The notes: generated by a model from the letters alone, not told the origin. Shown: positions 25,440-34,789, counted from the stretch's first letter. The stretch: DNA of 64,000 nt from Modestobacter sp. L9-4 (GCF_019112525.1 NZ_CP077800.1:1054001-1118000), one strand, 5' to 3'. Numbers and translations: made by a program.

Positions 25440-26381
25440 TCAGCCGTTCTGGGCGCCCTGGGTCCCGGTCTCGGTGCTGCCGGTGGCCGGCACACCCTCG
25501 ACCGGGGCGACCTCGGTGGCCGTGACCGCCGGCGCCTCGGCCGGGGTCTCGGGCAGCGGGGTGGCGGTGGCGTCGTCGGCCGGGGCAGCCGCGGCGTCGC
25601 CACCGGTCAGCAGCTCACGCTCCCAGTCGGCCAGCGGCTCGGCGGCCGGCACGACGGCGGCGTCCTCGCCACGGCCGGCGTTGGCCTGCGCGGCCGAACG
25701 GGCCTGCAGGCCCTCGGCGACGGCGTCGGCGATGACGCGGGTCAACAGCGCGGTGCTGCGGATGGCGTCGTCGTTGCCCGGGATCTTGTAGTCGACCTCG
25801 TCGGGGTCGCAGTTGGTGTCGAGGATCGCGACGACGGGGATGTTGAGCTTGCGCGCCTCGCCGACGGCGATGTGCTCCTTCTTGGTGTCCACGATCCAGA
25901 CGGCGCTCGGCACCTTCTTCATGTCACGGATGCCACCGAGGGAGCGCTCCAGCTTGATCCGCTCGCGGGAGAGGACCAGCTGCTCCTTCTTCGACAGGCT
26001 GACCAGCGCGCCGGTCTGCTCGAGCTCCTCGAGCTCCTTCATGCGCTCCAGCCGCTTGTAGACGGTCTGGAAGTTGGTGAGCATGCCGCCCAGCCACCGC
26101 TGGTTCACGTAGGGCATGCCGACGCGGGTCGCCTGCTCGGCGATGACCTCCTGCGCCTGGCGCTTGGTCCCGATGAACATGATCGAACCGCCGTGGGCGA
26201 CGGTCTGCTTCACGAACTCGTAGGCCTGGTCGATGTAACCCAGCGTCTGCTGGATGTCGATGATGTAGATGCCGTTGCGCTCGGTGAAGATGAAGCGCTT
26301 CATCTTCGGGTTCCAGCGACGGGTCTGGTGCCCGAAGTGGACCCCGCTGTCGAGCAGGTTCTTCATGCTGACGACTGCCAC
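25440..26381 (-). CDS. rpsB: 30S ribosomal protein S2 with Ala/Pro/Thr tail
   Basis: S2 of the small subunit. 313 residues: [18 protein letters not shown] at the start, [37 protein letters not shown], and a late [14 protein letters not shown]. The ribosomal core ends near residue 230; about 80 residues of Ala/Pro/Thr-rich tail follow, longer than E. coli S2 but normal for actinobacteria. GTG start at 26381; AGAAGGAAGG lies upstream. The frame is open to 26780 but that part is leader. Confidence 0.97.
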   Translation of the reverse strand: MAVVSMKNLLDSGVHFGHQTRRWNPKMKRFIFTERNGIYIIDIQQTLGYIDQAYEFVKQTVAHGGSIMFIGTKRQAQEVIAEQATRVGMPYVNQRWLGGMLTNFQTVYKRLERMKELEELEQTGALVSLSKKEQLVLSRERIKLERSLGGIRDMKKVPSAVWIVDTKKEHIAVGEARKLNIPVVAILDTNCDPDEVDYKIPGNDDAIRSTALLTRVIADAVAEGLQARSAAQANAGRGEDAAVVPAAEPLADWERELLTGGDAAAAPADDATATPLPETPAEAPAVTATEVAPVEGVPATGSTETGTQGAQNG

Positions 26382-26482
26382 GTGGCGCCGCCTTCCTTCT
26401 CGTGCGCGGCCGGCCGGGGCCGGTCCGCGCTGCTCGGTTGTCGCGGGCACCGTGTGGTGGCCCGCCCTGGTGCCCGCACCGC

Positions 26483-26595
26483 GCCACCGAACCCGTTCCG
26501 GGGAACGGGACCGAGGTGGCGACCGGCCCGCTGCAGCAGCGGGAGGCGGACACGCGAAGTCGGCCCGCCGGAGGCGGACCGCACCGCTGAGCATA
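26483..26595 (-). promoter_or_regulatory. rpsB: rpsB leader: hairpin and candidate -10 box
   Basis: In the 320-bp gap between rpsB and the divergent M23 gene, an 8-bp perfect inverted repeat (CCCGTTCC and GGAACGGG, 26492-26509) is embedded in a longer imperfect stem whose outer arms are GCCACC/GGTGGC (26483-26520). It would lie about 100-140 bases upstream of the rpsB GTG. TATGCT (minus strand, 26595-26590) is a candidate -10 box about 70 bases before the hairpin. An autoregulatory role is only inferred. Confidence 0.4.
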
Positions 26596-26701
26596 CGCGG
26601 TGCACAGCGGCTCGCGGACCGGGTCGTCCCCAGCCCACCCGTTCGTCCACGTGCCCGTCCTGACGCGGTGCCCGGCGCCGTGGCCGCACCAGGCTGACCG
26701 C

Positions 26702-27214
26702 GTGCCCCTCCGACGTCTGCTGGTCGCCTCCGCCGTGCTGGCGCTGGCCCTGCCCGGCGCGCCCACCGCCTCCGCCGCACCCGTCCCGACCGCTCCGGCG
26801 ACCGCGCTGTGGGGCTGGCCCTTCACCGGTGGGCCGACGGTGACCCGGCCGTTCGTGCCGCCGCCCTCCCCGTACGCGCCCGGGCACCGGGGTGTCGACC
26901 TCGCCGCCGTCCCGGGCCGGCCCGTGCTCGCCGCGGTTGCCGGCGTCGTGGTCTTCGCCGGCCTGGTGGCCGGACGCCCGGTGGTCAGCGTCGACCACCC
27001 CGGTGGGCTGCGGACGACCTACGAGCCGGTCGTCCCCTCCGTGGCCGCCGGTCAGGCGGTGGGACTCGGGACACCGCTCGGCGAGCTGACCGCCGGGCAC
27101 GCCGGCTGCCCGGCCGACGCCTGCCTGCACTGGGGGCTGCGCCGCGGCGGGACCTACCTGGACCCGCTGTCGCTGCTGCGACCACCACGGGTCCGGCTGC
27201 TGCCGTGGGGCTGA
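26702..27214 (+). CDS. Secreted M23 (LytM-type) peptidase
   Basis: 170 residues with a signal peptide ([19 protein letters not shown], cleaved near ASA-APV) and a single peptidase M23 domain: GHRGVDLAA supplies HxxxD and LHWGLRRG gives HxG, so the zinc site looks complete. M23 enzymes cut peptidoglycan cross-bridges or activate amidases. M. tuberculosis Rv2891 holds the same place, divergent from rpsB. GTG start at 26702; the frame is open upstream to 26600 without a signal sequence. Length is minimal for the family, with no extra binding domain. Confidence 0.9.
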   Translation: MPLRRLLVASAVLALALPGAPTASAAPVPTAPATALWGWPFTGGPTVTRPFVPPPSPYAPGHRGVDLAAVPGRPVLAAVAGVVVFAGLVAGRPVVSVDHPGGLRTTYEPVVPSVAAGQAVGLGTPLGELTAGHAGCPADACLHWGLRRGGTYLDPLSLLRPPRVRLLPWG

Positions 27215-27261
27215 GCGGTCGGATCGCCGACGGCGGACCGGCGCCCGGCTACGGTCCAGGG

Positions 27262-27813
27262 GTGCGATTCCGACGCAAGCCCAAGCCGGAGCCCGCGGCC
27301 GCGCCCTCCGGGGACGTCCCCGGGACGGACGCCGCGCAGGACCCGAGCGCCGAGCAGGTGCGGCGCGACCTGGAGCGGGTCATCGACCGCTTCGGCTGGG
27401 CGGTGCTGCACGGTGGCGGCAACCCCGGCGACCCGCGGTGGTCCACCACCGTGGGGCTGACGGCCCTGGGCCATCCGGAGGTCATCGTGCTCGGGCTGCC
27501 GTTCGAGGCCGGCGAGAAGTACCTCAACCTGGTCGGCGAGGCCGTGCGCGGCGGCGCCCGGTTCGACCCCGGCGTCACCACCACCGCGCTGACCGACGCC
27601 ACGTCCCCGGTGGTGTTCCTGCGGGTGGACGACGACCCGCGGACGTCGGTCGCCGAGCAGTTCTACGGCGCGATCGAGGTCCTGCAGCTGGTCTGGCCCG
27701 ACTCGACGGGCAAGCTGCCGTGGGAGGAGGGGCACCGCAACCCGCCCGGGGCACAGCCGCTGCTGGGGTCCGTCCCGGGCGCGCCCGGTACTCCGCCACC
27801 GCCCGGGGACTGA
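27262..27813 (+). CDS. DUF4262-like protein
   Basis: 183 residues, cytoplasmic. The core fits DUF4262: FGWAVLHGGG, RWSTTVGLTALGHPEVIVLGL, EKYLNLVGEAVRGGARFDPG. Function of the family is unknown. A basic start (RFRRKPKPEP) and a Pro-rich end flank the domain. The GTG at 27262 follows GTCCAGG. Its TGA lies in a palindrome shared with the convergent GNAT gene 11 bp away. Confidence 0.75.
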   Translation: MRFRRKPKPEPAAAPSGDVPGTDAAQDPSAEQVRRDLERVIDRFGWAVLHGGGNPGDPRWSTTVGLTALGHPEVIVLGLPFEAGEKYLNLVGEAVRGGARFDPGVTTTALTDATSPVVFLRVDDDPRTSVAEQFYGAIEVLQLVWPDSTGKLPWEEGHRNPPGAQPLLGSVPGAPGTPPPPGD

Positions 27814-27830
27814 CCCCGCGCGGGTCAGTC
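27808..27830. terminator. Palindrome holding both stop codons of convergent genes
   Basis: Perfect 9-bp arms GACTGACCC and GGGTCAGTC (27808-27816, 27822-27830) with a CGCGC loop. The left arm contains the TGA of the DUF4262 gene and the right arm the TGA of the GNAT gene on the other strand. It is a likely bidirectional terminator. Confidence 0.55.
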
Positions 27831-28361
27831 GCGGGTGGCGGTGAAGAGCTCGCAGGTCGCGTCGTAGTACCGGTCCGTGCGGCCTTGATGGACCATCCCG
27901 ATCCGCCGGCACACCGCCTGGGATGCGGTGTTCTCCGGGTGGGTGACCGCGACGACCCGCGGCAGGCCGGCCTCGAGAGCGCGGCCGAGCACCAGCGCGG
28001 CGGCCTCGGTCGCGTAGCCGTGCCCCCAGGCGTCGGGGTGGAAGTGCCAGCCGATCTCGACGTCACCCGAGGGCTGCGCGGGCGTCCCGGTACCGGAGGC
28101 CGGGATGCTCTTGAGCAGCAGCACGCCGAGCAGGCGCCCGTCGTCCTCCCGCGCCACCGCCCAGACACCCAGCGGGTCCGGCTGCGGGTGGGCCGCCAGC
28201 CGGTCCAGCCGCTCCTGGGCCTCGGCGCGGTCGGTCATCACCCGCGGCACCAGCCCGATGTGACGCTGCACCTCCCACCGGGAGTACAGGTCGAAGAGGA
28301 AGTCGACGTCGTCGGGCCGCCACCCGCGCAGCCGGAGCCGGGACGAGCGCAGTTCCTCCAC
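27825..28361 (-). CDS. RimJ/RimL-type GNAT N-acetyltransferase
   Basis: 178 residues of the Acetyltransf_3 type: SSRLRLRGWRPDDVDFLF at the start, IGWHFHPDAWGHGYATEAA as acetyl-CoA loop, HPENTASQAVCRRIGM near the end. Related enzymes acetylate protein N-termini or small amines; the substrate here is unknown. It lies 23 bp downstream of whiG on the same strand and may share its transcript. Confidence 0.9.
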   Translation of the reverse strand: MEELRSSRLRLRGWRPDDVDFLFDLYSRWEVQRHIGLVPRVMTDRAEAQERLDRLAAHPQPDPLGVWAVAREDDGRLLGVLLLKSIPASGTGTPAQPSGDVEIGWHFHPDAWGHGYATEAAALVLGRALEAGLPRVVAVTHPENTASQAVCRRIGMVHQGRTDRYYDATCELFTATRD

Positions 28362-28384
28362 CGACCGCCTCCCGTCCGCGCCGG

Positions 28385-29182
28385 TCAGGCGATGTCGGCG
28401 AGCTTGCCGCGCAGGTGCAGGACCGCCTTGGTGTGCAGCTGGCAGATCCGGCTCTCGGTCACCCCGAGCACGCGGCCGATGTCGGCCAGGGTCAGGCCCT
28501 CGAAGTAGTAGAGGCTGACGACGACCTTCTCCCGCTCGGGGAGCTGCTCGACGGCGCGGGCCAGCAGCTGCCGGGCCTCACCGTGCTCGGCCATCGCCTG
28601 CGGGTCCAGGGCGCTGGTGTCCCGGAGGGTGTCGACCAGGCGCGGGGCCGAGCCGTCGTCGTCGACGAGGAGCTCGTCGAGGGCCACGACGTTGACCAGG
28701 GAGAGCTGCCCGAGGAACTTGCGCACCTCCTCGACGTCCATCTCCATCTCGTCGGCGATCTCCTCCTCGGTCGGGTTCCGCTGGAACTTCGCCTCGAGGG
28801 CGGCCACCGTGCGCTCGAACTGACGCGCCTTCATCCGCACCGAGCGCGGGATCCAGTCGGTCGAGCGCAGCTCGTCGATGATCGCGCCGCGGATGCGGGC
28901 CATCGCGTAGCTCTCGAACTTGATCTCCCGGGAGGGCTCGAACCGGGTGATGGCGTCGATGAGCCCGAAGGTGCCGTAGGAGACCAGGTCGGCCTGCTCG
29001 ACGTGCGCGGGCAGACCGCTGCCGACCCGGCCGGCGACGTACTTCACCAGCGGGGCGTAGTGCAGGATCAGCCGGTCGCGCAGCCCGGTCTCCCGGTCGA
29101 CGACGTAGCGCGCCCACAGCTCCGCGATGCCGGCGTCGGGGTCCTCGCTCTGCTCGACCTGCTGCACCGTTGCCTCAGACAC
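28385..29182 (-). CDS. whiG: FliA/WhiG family RNA polymerase sigma factor
   Basis: A 265-residue sigma-28 type factor. Region 2: [19 protein letters not shown] and [15 protein letters not shown]; region 3: [16 protein letters not shown]; region 4 helix-turn-helix: [20 protein letters not shown]. In Streptomyces WhiG starts sporulation of aerial hyphae; in motile actinomycetes the same family drives flagellar or zoospore genes. No anti-sigma (FlgM/RsiG-like) gene is adjacent. The location near rpsB and dprA matches Streptomyces gene order as I recall it. Start ATG at 29182. Confidence 0.93.
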   Translation of the reverse strand: MSEATVQQVEQSEDPDAGIAELWARYVVDRETGLRDRLILHYAPLVKYVAGRVGSGLPAHVEQADLVSYGTFGLIDAITRFEPSREIKFESYAMARIRGAIIDELRSTDWIPRSVRMKARQFERTVAALEAKFQRNPTEEEIADEMEMDVEEVRKFLGQLSLVNVVALDELLVDDDGSAPRLVDTLRDTSALDPQAMAEHGEARQLLARAVEQLPEREKVVVSLYYFEGLTLADIGRVLGVTESRICQLHTKAVLHLRGKLADIA

Positions 29183-29230
29183 CCGTACTCCCCCGCTCGA
29201 CCGTTGCTGCTGTGTGCACCGCTGTGCTCC

Positions 29231-30187
29231 TCACGCTCGGGGGTGGGCGCGGGCGTGGACCGCCCGCAGCCGCTCGACCGTCACGTGCGTGTAGACCTGC
29301 GTGGTCGCGAGGCTAGCGTGACCCAGCAGTTCCTGAACGCTGCGGAGGTCGGCTCCGCCCTCCAGGACGTGCGTGGCCGCCGAGTGCCGCAGCCCGTGCG
29401 GACCGGTGTCCGGGGTACCCGGGGTGGCCGCGATCGCGGCGTGCACCAGCCGCCGGGCCTCGCGCGGGTCGAGTCGCCCGCCGCGGACGCCGAGCAGCAG
29501 CGCCGGGCCGCTGGTCGCGGTGGCGAGCACCGGCCGGCCACGGGTCAGCCAGGTCTCCAGCGCCTTGGCCGCGGGCACCCCGAAGGGGACGCTGCGCTCC
29601 TTGCGGCCCTTGCCCAGGACCCGCAGCAGCCGGCGGCCGTGGTCGACGTCGTCGACGTCCAGTCCGACTAGCTCGCCGACCCGGATGCCGCTGGCGTACA
29701 GCAGCTCGACGACCAGCGCGTTGCGCAGCCGCAGCGCCGTGCCCGCGGCGTCCTCGTCCTCGGCCGGGAGCGCCGCGTGGTCCAGCACCGCGCGCGCCTG
29801 GTCGGCGGCCAGCACCCCGGGCAGCGTGCGGTGGGCCTTGGGGCTGGACAGCCGCAGCCCGACGTCCTCGGCGGTCTGCCCGCTGCGCCGCAGGTGGGCG
29901 GTGAACGAACGGGCCGAGGCGGCGCGGCGCGCGGTGGTGGAACGGCTGTCGCCACGCGTGCGGCCCAGCGCGAGCCAGCTGCGCAGGGCCGCGAGGTCCA
30001 GATCGGCGACGGTCGCCCCACCGCGCCGGACCAGGTGGTCCAGCAGCGACACGACGTCACCGACGTAACCGCGCACGGTGTGCTCGGACAGGTCGCGCTG
30101 CAGGCTCAGGTGCTCCTGCCAGCCGTCCAGCGACTCCGCCAGCGCCGGCGGCAGTGCCGCGCGCAGCTGAGCGGATCCGGTGGCCAT
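29231..30187 (-). CDS. xerC: Tyrosine recombinase XerC
   Basis: 318 residues: N-terminal SAM-like DNA-binding domain ([19 protein letters not shown]) and catalytic domain with Arg in [22 protein letters not shown] (His-x-x-Arg) and [15 protein letters not shown] (His and nucleophile Tyr). The catalytic set is complete. XerC resolves chromosome dimers at dif. The position next to dprA and whiG and the absence of phage genes favour a housekeeping XerC over an integrase. Confidence 0.92.
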   Translation of the reverse strand: MATGSAQLRAALPPALAESLDGWQEHLSLQRDLSEHTVRGYVGDVVSLLDHLVRRGGATVADLDLAALRSWLALGRTRGDSRSTTARRAASARSFTAHLRRSGQTAEDVGLRLSSPKAHRTLPGVLAADQARAVLDHAALPAEDEDAAGTALRLRNALVVELLYASGIRVGELVGLDVDDVDHGRRLLRVLGKGRKERSVPFGVPAAKALETWLTRGRPVLATATSGPALLLGVRGGRLDPREARRLVHAAIAATPGTPDTGPHGLRHSAATHVLEGGADLRSVQELLGHASLATTQVYTHVTVERLRAVHARAHPRA

Positions 30188-30249
30188 GGTGGGAGCGTCC
30201 GTCGGCGGGCACGGCCGGTCAACGTGGCGCGCCGTGGACCGGTCGTGCG

Positions 30250-31452
30250 CTACCGATCACGGGGCCGCGGAGCCACCCGCCAGCCGGTGCCGGTCCACTC
30301 GACCAGCCCGTGCAGCTCCAGGGCCGGCAGCACCCGCAGGACGTCGAGCACCTCGCACCCGGCCACGCTCGCCAGCCGCTCCGGGGGCACCCCGACCCGC
30401 ACCGGGCAGGCGTCCAGCACCCGCCGGGCGACGTCGGACAGCGAGTCGGCGACGGACGCCGGCCCGTGCACCGGCGCGGCGAGGTCCTCCCCGATCCGGC
30501 CCACCGCCTCCACCACCTGGGCCGCGGACGTGACCAGCCTGGCCCCGCGCTCGCTGTCCCGCAGCAGCTCGTGGCACCCCACGCTCATGGCACTCGTCAC
30601 CGGCCCGGGGACAGCCATCACCGACCGCCCGAGGTCGCGTGCCCGGTGGGCCGTCGCCTGTGCGCCGGACCGGGCCGCGGCCTCCACCACCACGGTGCCC
30701 CGGGTGAGGGCGGCGATGAGCCGGTTGCGCACCAGGAACCGGTGCCGCAGCGGGGCGCAGCCCGGCGGCCACTCGCTGACCAGCAGCCCGTCCTCGAGCA
30801 CCCGAGCGAACAGTGCCGAGTGCCCGCTCGGGTAGGCCCGGTCGACCCCGCAGGCCAGGACGACGACGGTCGGCGCCCCGGCGGCCAGCGAGCCGCGATG
30901 GGCGGCGGCGTCGATGCCGAACGCACCGCCGGAGACGGTGGTCCAGCCCCGCTCCCCCAGCCCGTGCGCCAGCTCGGCGGCGACGTGCTCGCCGTAGGCG
31001 GTCGAGGCCCGGGAACCGACCAGCGCCACCGACCGGTCCACGAGCTCGTCGAGCGGGTGGTCGCCGCGCACCCAGAGGGCCAGCGGGGGCACCAGGGACG
31101 TCGTGCGGTCCCGCGGGCGGTCACCGTCCTCGGCCTGCTGCTCCAGCGCCCGCAGTGTCAGGCAGTGCAGCGCAGCGGCCGGCCACTCGGCGTCCTCGGG
31201 GGCGACCAGACGGCCACCGGCGCGCTGTACGCGGGCGAGGTCGCCCAGGCTGAGGTCCTCCTGGGCCCGGGCACCGACCAGCGCCTGCACCGCCCGCGGT
31301 GCGCGGCCGGCGCGCAGGGCCGCCGCGGCCACGACCGGCCCGGCCTCGCTCACGAACTGCCACATGGCGACCGAGCCGGGTTCGACCGCGCGAGACAACC
31401 AGGCCCGCGCCAGCCGCACCTCGGCGGGCACCTCTCCCCCACCGGCGGTCAT
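30250..31452 (-). CDS. dprA: DNA-processing protein DprA
   Basis: DprA loads RecA on incoming single-stranded DNA during transformation and is also kept in bacteria without known competence. 400 residues: a SAM-like N domain, the Rossmann-like DprA core ([54 protein letters not shown]) and a C-terminal winged-helix domain ending near residue 390. The ATG at 31452 overlaps the comM stop (ATGA). A GTG at 31431 is a second possible start. Confidence 0.95.
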   Translation of the reverse strand: MTAGGGEVPAEVRLARAWLSRAVEPGSVAMWQFVSEAGPVVAAAALRAGRAPRAVQALVGARAQEDLSLGDLARVQRAGGRLVAPEDAEWPAAALHCLTLRALEQQAEDGDRPRDRTTSLVPPLALWVRGDHPLDELVDRSVALVGSRASTAYGEHVAAELAHGLGERGWTTVSGGAFGIDAAAHRGSLAAGAPTVVVLACGVDRAYPSGHSALFARVLEDGLLVSEWPPGCAPLRHRFLVRNRLIAALTRGTVVVEAAARSGAQATAHRARDLGRSVMAVPGPVTSAMSVGCHELLRDSERGARLVTSAAQVVEAVGRIGEDLAAPVHGPASVADSLSDVARRVLDACPVRVGVPPERLASVAGCEVLDVLRVLPALELHGLVEWTGTGWRVAPRPRDR

Positions 31453-32969
31453 GCCGCCACCCGCTGGAGCCGCATCCCGAGGGCCTCGGCGACGTCGTCG
31501 GCGCTGGGCACCGTGCGTCCTGCCAGGTCCGCGACGGTCCAGGCGACCCGCAGCACGCGGTCGAAGCCGCGCACGGAGATCGACCCCCGCTCGAGCGCCC
31601 GCTCGGCCAGGGCCAGCGACGCCCGGGAGGGCCGCCAGCGCTCGCGGAGGAGCCGGCCCGGGACCTGGCCGTTCACCGACAGCCCGGTGCCGGCCATCCG
31701 CTCGGCGGCGACCGCCCGCGCCCGGTGCACCCGCTGGGCCACCGCAGCAGTGGGCTCGGGGTCGCCCGTGCCGTCGAGCCAGGCGGCCCGGGTGACCGGC
31801 GGCAGGGTGACCCGCAGGTCGATGCGGTCCAGCAGCGGCCCGGACAGCCGTGACTGGTAGCGGCGGCGCTCCAGCGGGCTGCACGTGCAGGCGGTGTCGC
31901 CGGCCGCGCTCGCGCACGGGCAGGGGTTGGCTGCCAGCACGAGCTGCGCCCGGCACGGGAACGTCGCCGAGCCGCTGGCCCGGTGGATGGTCACCTCGCC
32001 GCGCTCCAGCGGCTGGCGCATCGTGTCCAGCACGGTGCGCGCGAACTCGGGCGCCTCGTCCATGAACAGCACGCCGAGGTGGGCGCGGGACAGTGCACCG
32101 GGGCGGATCTGCCCGGAACCACCACCGACCAGGGAGGCCATCGTCGCGGAGTGGTGCGGCGCCTCGAACGGCGGCCGGGTCACCAACGGCGCGCCGGGTG
32201 GCAGCGTCCCGGCGATCGAGGCGATGGCGGTCACCTCCAGGGCCGCGCGCTCGTCCAGGGGCGGCAGCAGGCCGGGCAGCCGCTCGGCGAGCATGGTCTT
32301 GCCCGCACCGGGCGGCCCGGCCAGGAACAGGTGGTGCCCGCCGGCCGCAGCGACCTCCACCGCCCGGCGGCCGGCCGCCTGCCCGACGACGTCGGCGAGG
32401 TCGGGGCCCGGCGGCGCGGCGGCGGTGTCCCCACGCTCGTGCGGGGACAGTGGTGAGCGGCCGGCCAGGTGCGCCACCACCTCGCCGAGGCTGCCGGCGG
32501 CCAGCACCTCGATGCCCTCCACCAGCCCCGCCTCGTCGGCGTTGTCCCGCGGGACGACGACCTGCCGATGACCGGCGGCCGCGGCGGCGAGCACCGCCGG
32601 GAGCACGCCGCGCACCGCGCGCAGCGTCCCGTCCAGGCCCAGCTCGCCCAGGAGCACCAGGTCGCCGACGCGTGCCGCGGGCAGCACGCGCGCCGCGGCC
32701 AGCACGGCCACGGCCAGGGCCAGGTCGAACCCGCTGCCCTGCTTGGGCATCGCCGCCGGCGACAGCCCGATGGTCACCCGGCGCAGCGGGAAGTCGTGGC
32801 CGCTGTTGACCACCGCGGCGCGGACCCGGTCCACCGACTGGCGCACCACGGCGTCGGGCAGCCCGACCAGCACGACGGTGGGGACACCGGCCGCCAGGTC
32901 GACCTCCACCTCGACCATCGCCCCGCGCACACCGACCAGCCCCACCGACCACGTACGGGCCAGGCTCAT
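31449..32969 (-). CDS. comM: ComM/YifB family Mg-chelatase-like AAA ATPase
   Basis: ComM is a hexameric branch-migration helicase that extends recombination during transformation. 506 residues: N-terminal ChlI/Lon-like domain (GLSPAAMPKQGSGFDLALAV), Walker A GPPGAGKTML, Walker B GVLFMDEAPEF, and a C-terminal Mg_chelatase_C region. A Cys-rich insertion CPCASAAGDTACTC is typical of the family. Start ATG overlaps the yraN stop (TGATG) and the stop overlaps dprA, giving a tightly coupled yraN-comM-dprA operon. Confidence 0.95.
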   Translation of the reverse strand: MSLARTWSVGLVGVRGAMVEVEVDLAAGVPTVVLVGLPDAVVRQSVDRVRAAVVNSGHDFPLRRVTIGLSPAAMPKQGSGFDLALAVAVLAAARVLPAARVGDLVLLGELGLDGTLRAVRGVLPAVLAAAAAGHRQVVVPRDNADEAGLVEGIEVLAAGSLGEVVAHLAGRSPLSPHERGDTAAAPPGPDLADVVGQAAGRRAVEVAAAGGHHLFLAGPPGAGKTMLAERLPGLLPPLDERAALEVTAIASIAGTLPPGAPLVTRPPFEAPHHSATMASLVGGGSGQIRPGALSRAHLGVLFMDEAPEFARTVLDTMRQPLERGEVTIHRASGSATFPCRAQLVLAANPCPCASAAGDTACTCSPLERRRYQSRLSGPLLDRIDLRVTLPPVTRAAWLDGTGDPEPTAAVAQRVHRARAVAAERMAGTGLSVNGQVPGRLLRERWRPSRASLALAERALERGSISVRGFDRVLRVAWTVADLAGRTVPSADDVAEALGMRLQRVAA

Positions 32970-33352
32970 CAGAACGCGTTCCGCAGGTGGGTGACCTGCG
33001 GCCGGCCGACGGCGGGGACCTGCACTCCCACCACGTCGAAGCGCAGGTCGGGGGCGTGGTGGTCGTGGGCGGAGAGCCAGGCGCTGGCCAGGACCCGCAG
33101 CCGGCGGCGCTTGGCCGCGGTGACGGCCTCGGCCGGGGAGCCGAAGCCGCTGCCGGTCCTGGTCTTGACCTCGCAGAAGACGAGTGCGTCCCCGTCGCGG
33201 GCGACCAGGTCGAGCTCACCGTCGCGGCAGCGCCAGTTGCGGTCGAGGACCGTCAGCCCGGCGTCGGTGAGCACGCGCGCGGCCACCCGCTCGCCGTAGG
33301 CGCCGAGCGCGGCACGCCGGCCGGGCGGGGAGGTGTTCTGGGGAGTGGGCAC
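32969..33352 (-). CDS. yraN: UPF0102/YraN family endonuclease-like protein
   Basis: 127 residues of the Holliday-junction-resolvase-like fold: GAYGERVAARVLTDAGL, NWRCRDGELDLVARDGD and LVFCEVKTRTG, carrying the Glu/Asp/Glu-x-Lys nuclease residues. Biochemical role not firmly established; it is often linked with comM and dprA as here. GTG start at 33352. Paired CTGTGGACGACG repeats lie 51-81 bases upstream. Confidence 0.93.
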   Translation of the reverse strand: MPTPQNTSPPGRRAALGAYGERVAARVLTDAGLTVLDRNWRCRDGELDLVARDGDALVFCEVKTRTGSGFGSPAEAVTAAKRRRLRVLASAWLSAHDHHAPDLRFDVVGVQVPAVGRPQVTHLRNAF

Positions 33353-33402
33353 CCCAGGACCGTCGCCGGTCCGTGACCGGTCCCGCCAGGACCTGAGCGG
33401 GT

Positions 33403-33433
33403 CTGTGGACGACGCCCCCGGCTGTGGACGACG
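33403..33433. repeat. Direct pair of CTGTGGACGACG upstream of yraN
   Basis: The 12-mer CTGTGGACGACG occurs at 33403-33414 and again at 33422-33433, 19 bases apart, about two helical turns. Both lie in the 131-bp gap that must contain the yraN-comM-dprA promoter, so a dimeric regulator site is possible. No regulator can be named. Confidence 0.45.
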
Positions 33434-33445
33434 ACCGGCCGGCCT

Positions 33446-33470
33446 GGGTCAGCCGCGGGGAGGCTGACCC
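33446..33470 (-). terminator. Hairpin after the DUF2469 gene
   Basis: Perfect 9-bp arms GGGTCAGCC (33446-33454) and 33462-33470 with a 7-base loop, 14 bases after the DUF2469 stop. It separates the rnhB-DUF2469 transcript from yraN. Confidence 0.65.
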
Positions 33471-33483
33471 GGTGGAGCGCAGG

Positions 33484-33804
33484 TCAGGGCAGGCGCGGGT
33501 TGTCGGGCAGCTCGAGGTCGGGCTTGTCCAGCTCCTCGACGTTGACGTCCTTGAACGTCACGACCCGCACGTTCTTCACGAAGCGGGCGGGGCGGTACAT
33601 GTCCCACACCCAGGCGTCGGAGAGCCTCAGCTCGAAGAACACCTCTCCCCCGGCGTCACGGACCTGGAGGTCGACGCTGTTGGCCAGGTAGAAGCGCCGC
33701 TCGGTCTCCACGACGTAGGAGAACTGGCGGACGATGTCCTTGTACTCGCGATAGAGCTGCAGCTCCATCTCGGTCTCGTACTTCTCGAGGTCCTCGGTGC
33801 TCAT
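33484..33804 (-). CDS. DUF2469 protein
   Basis: 106 residues, strongly conserved in type: begins STEDLEKYETEMELQLYREY, continues FSYVVETERRFYLAN and VFFELRLSDAWVWDMYRPAR. This is DUF2469, an actinobacterial family of unknown function (Rv2901c, from memory). It overlaps the rnhB stop by four bases, which links it to RNase HII expression. Acidic, soluble, no membrane segment. No catalytic motif is evident. Confidence 0.92.
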   Translation of the reverse strand: MSTEDLEKYETEMELQLYREYKDIVRQFSYVVETERRFYLANSVDLQVRDAGGEVFFELRLSDAWVWDMYRPARFVKNVRVVTFKDVNVEELDKPDLELPDNPRLP

Positions 33805-34595
33805 CGCGCGTGCTCCATCGGTGCCGGGGACGTCAGTGCCGCGACCGGGGACCCGGGCGGCACCGGTCCATCATCGTGCATGGCGGGCGCTGCCGACACC
33901 GGCCCCGTGCGCGCCGCGTGCGCGTCCCGGGCGCGGGCCACGTTGACGAAGCGCATCCGGTGCTCGCTGCACGGGCCGTGGCGGTCGAGGGCCGCGCTGT
34001 GCACGTCGGTGATGTAGCCCTTGTGCTCGGCGAAGCCGTACTCGGGGAAGCGTCCGTCCAGCTCGACCATCACCCGGTCGCGCGTCACCTTGGCCAGCAC
34101 CGACGCCGCCGCCACGCAGGCCGCGACCCGGTCGCCCTTCCAGACCGCGAGCGAGGGCTGGGACAGCCCGCTGACCGGGAACCCGTCGGACAGGACGTAG
34201 TCCGGCCCGGGCTCCAGCGCGCGGACGGCGCGGCGCAGCGCCTCGATGTTGGTCACGTGCATCCCCCGGGCGTCCAGCTCGCCCACGGGGACCGACACCA
34301 CCGACCAGGCCACGGCGCGGTCGACCACCTCGGCGTAGACCTCCTCGCGCGTGGCGGGGTTGAGCAGCTTGGAGTCCGCCAGCCCCGGCACCCGCCCGCG
34401 CCGACCGGCGGGCAGCACGCAGGCCGCGGCCACCAGCGGTCCGGCGCAGGCGCCACGGCCGGCCTCGTCGGTGCCGGCGATGGCGGTGAAGCCGCGGCGA
34501 CGCAGCTGACCCTCCATGGCCCAGAGCTCGTCACGACCCTCGTCCACCACCGTGCGGCGGGGACGGGGTCCGGCGGGGAGGGGTCGGGCAGCCAT
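33801..34595 (-). CDS. rnhB: Ribonuclease HII
   Basis: RNase HII removes ribonucleotides from DNA. 264 residues with the active-site start GTDEAGRGACAGPLVAAA (Asp-Glu), the DSK motif LADSKLL, Asp in YVLSDGFP, and VLAKVTRDRVM. An N-terminal extension of about 35 residues and a C-terminal tail of about 40 Ala/Pro-rich residues flank the core. The family core is complete. Coupled by 4 bp to the DUF2469 gene and separated from lepB by a terminator. Confidence 0.95.
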   Translation of the reverse strand: MAARPLPAGPRPRRTVVDEGRDELWAMEGQLRRRGFTAIAGTDEAGRGACAGPLVAAACVLPAGRRGRVPGLADSKLLNPATREEVYAEVVDRAVAWSVVSVPVGELDARGMHVTNIEALRRAVRALEPGPDYVLSDGFPVSGLSQPSLAVWKGDRVAACVAAASVLAKVTRDRVMVELDGRFPEYGFAEHKGYITDVHSAALDRHGPCSEHRMRFVNVARARDAHAARTGPVSAAPAMHDDGPVPPGSPVAALTSPAPMEHAR

Positions 34596-34663
34596 CGCCT
34601 GCCGACACTACGTCGGCGCACCGGGCCCGTCAGTGTCCGCTGGAACACCCCGGCACCGAGGGT

Positions 34664-34701
34664 GGCGAGCCGGTCCCCGGGGGAACGGGGACCGGCTCGC
34701 C
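34664..34701 (-). terminator. Hairpin after lepB
   Basis: Perfect 15-bp arms GGCGAGCCGGTCCCC (34664-34678) and 34687-34701 with an 8-base loop, in the gap between the lepB stop (34790) and the rnhB start (34595). It insulates rnhB from lepB. Confidence 0.75.
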
Positions 34702-34789
34702 GTCCGTCCCATCGGACGGTGCGGTGTGGTCCCGGAGCCGTGCGCTCAGGCGTCTCCCCCGGGCGGAGGAGGACGGCGCCGGACCGCCC

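Noticed and set aside
29231..30187. Phage-type integrase marking a genomic island
   Set aside because: XerC-like length and motifs, housekeeping neighbours, no attachment-site repeats or tRNA gene.
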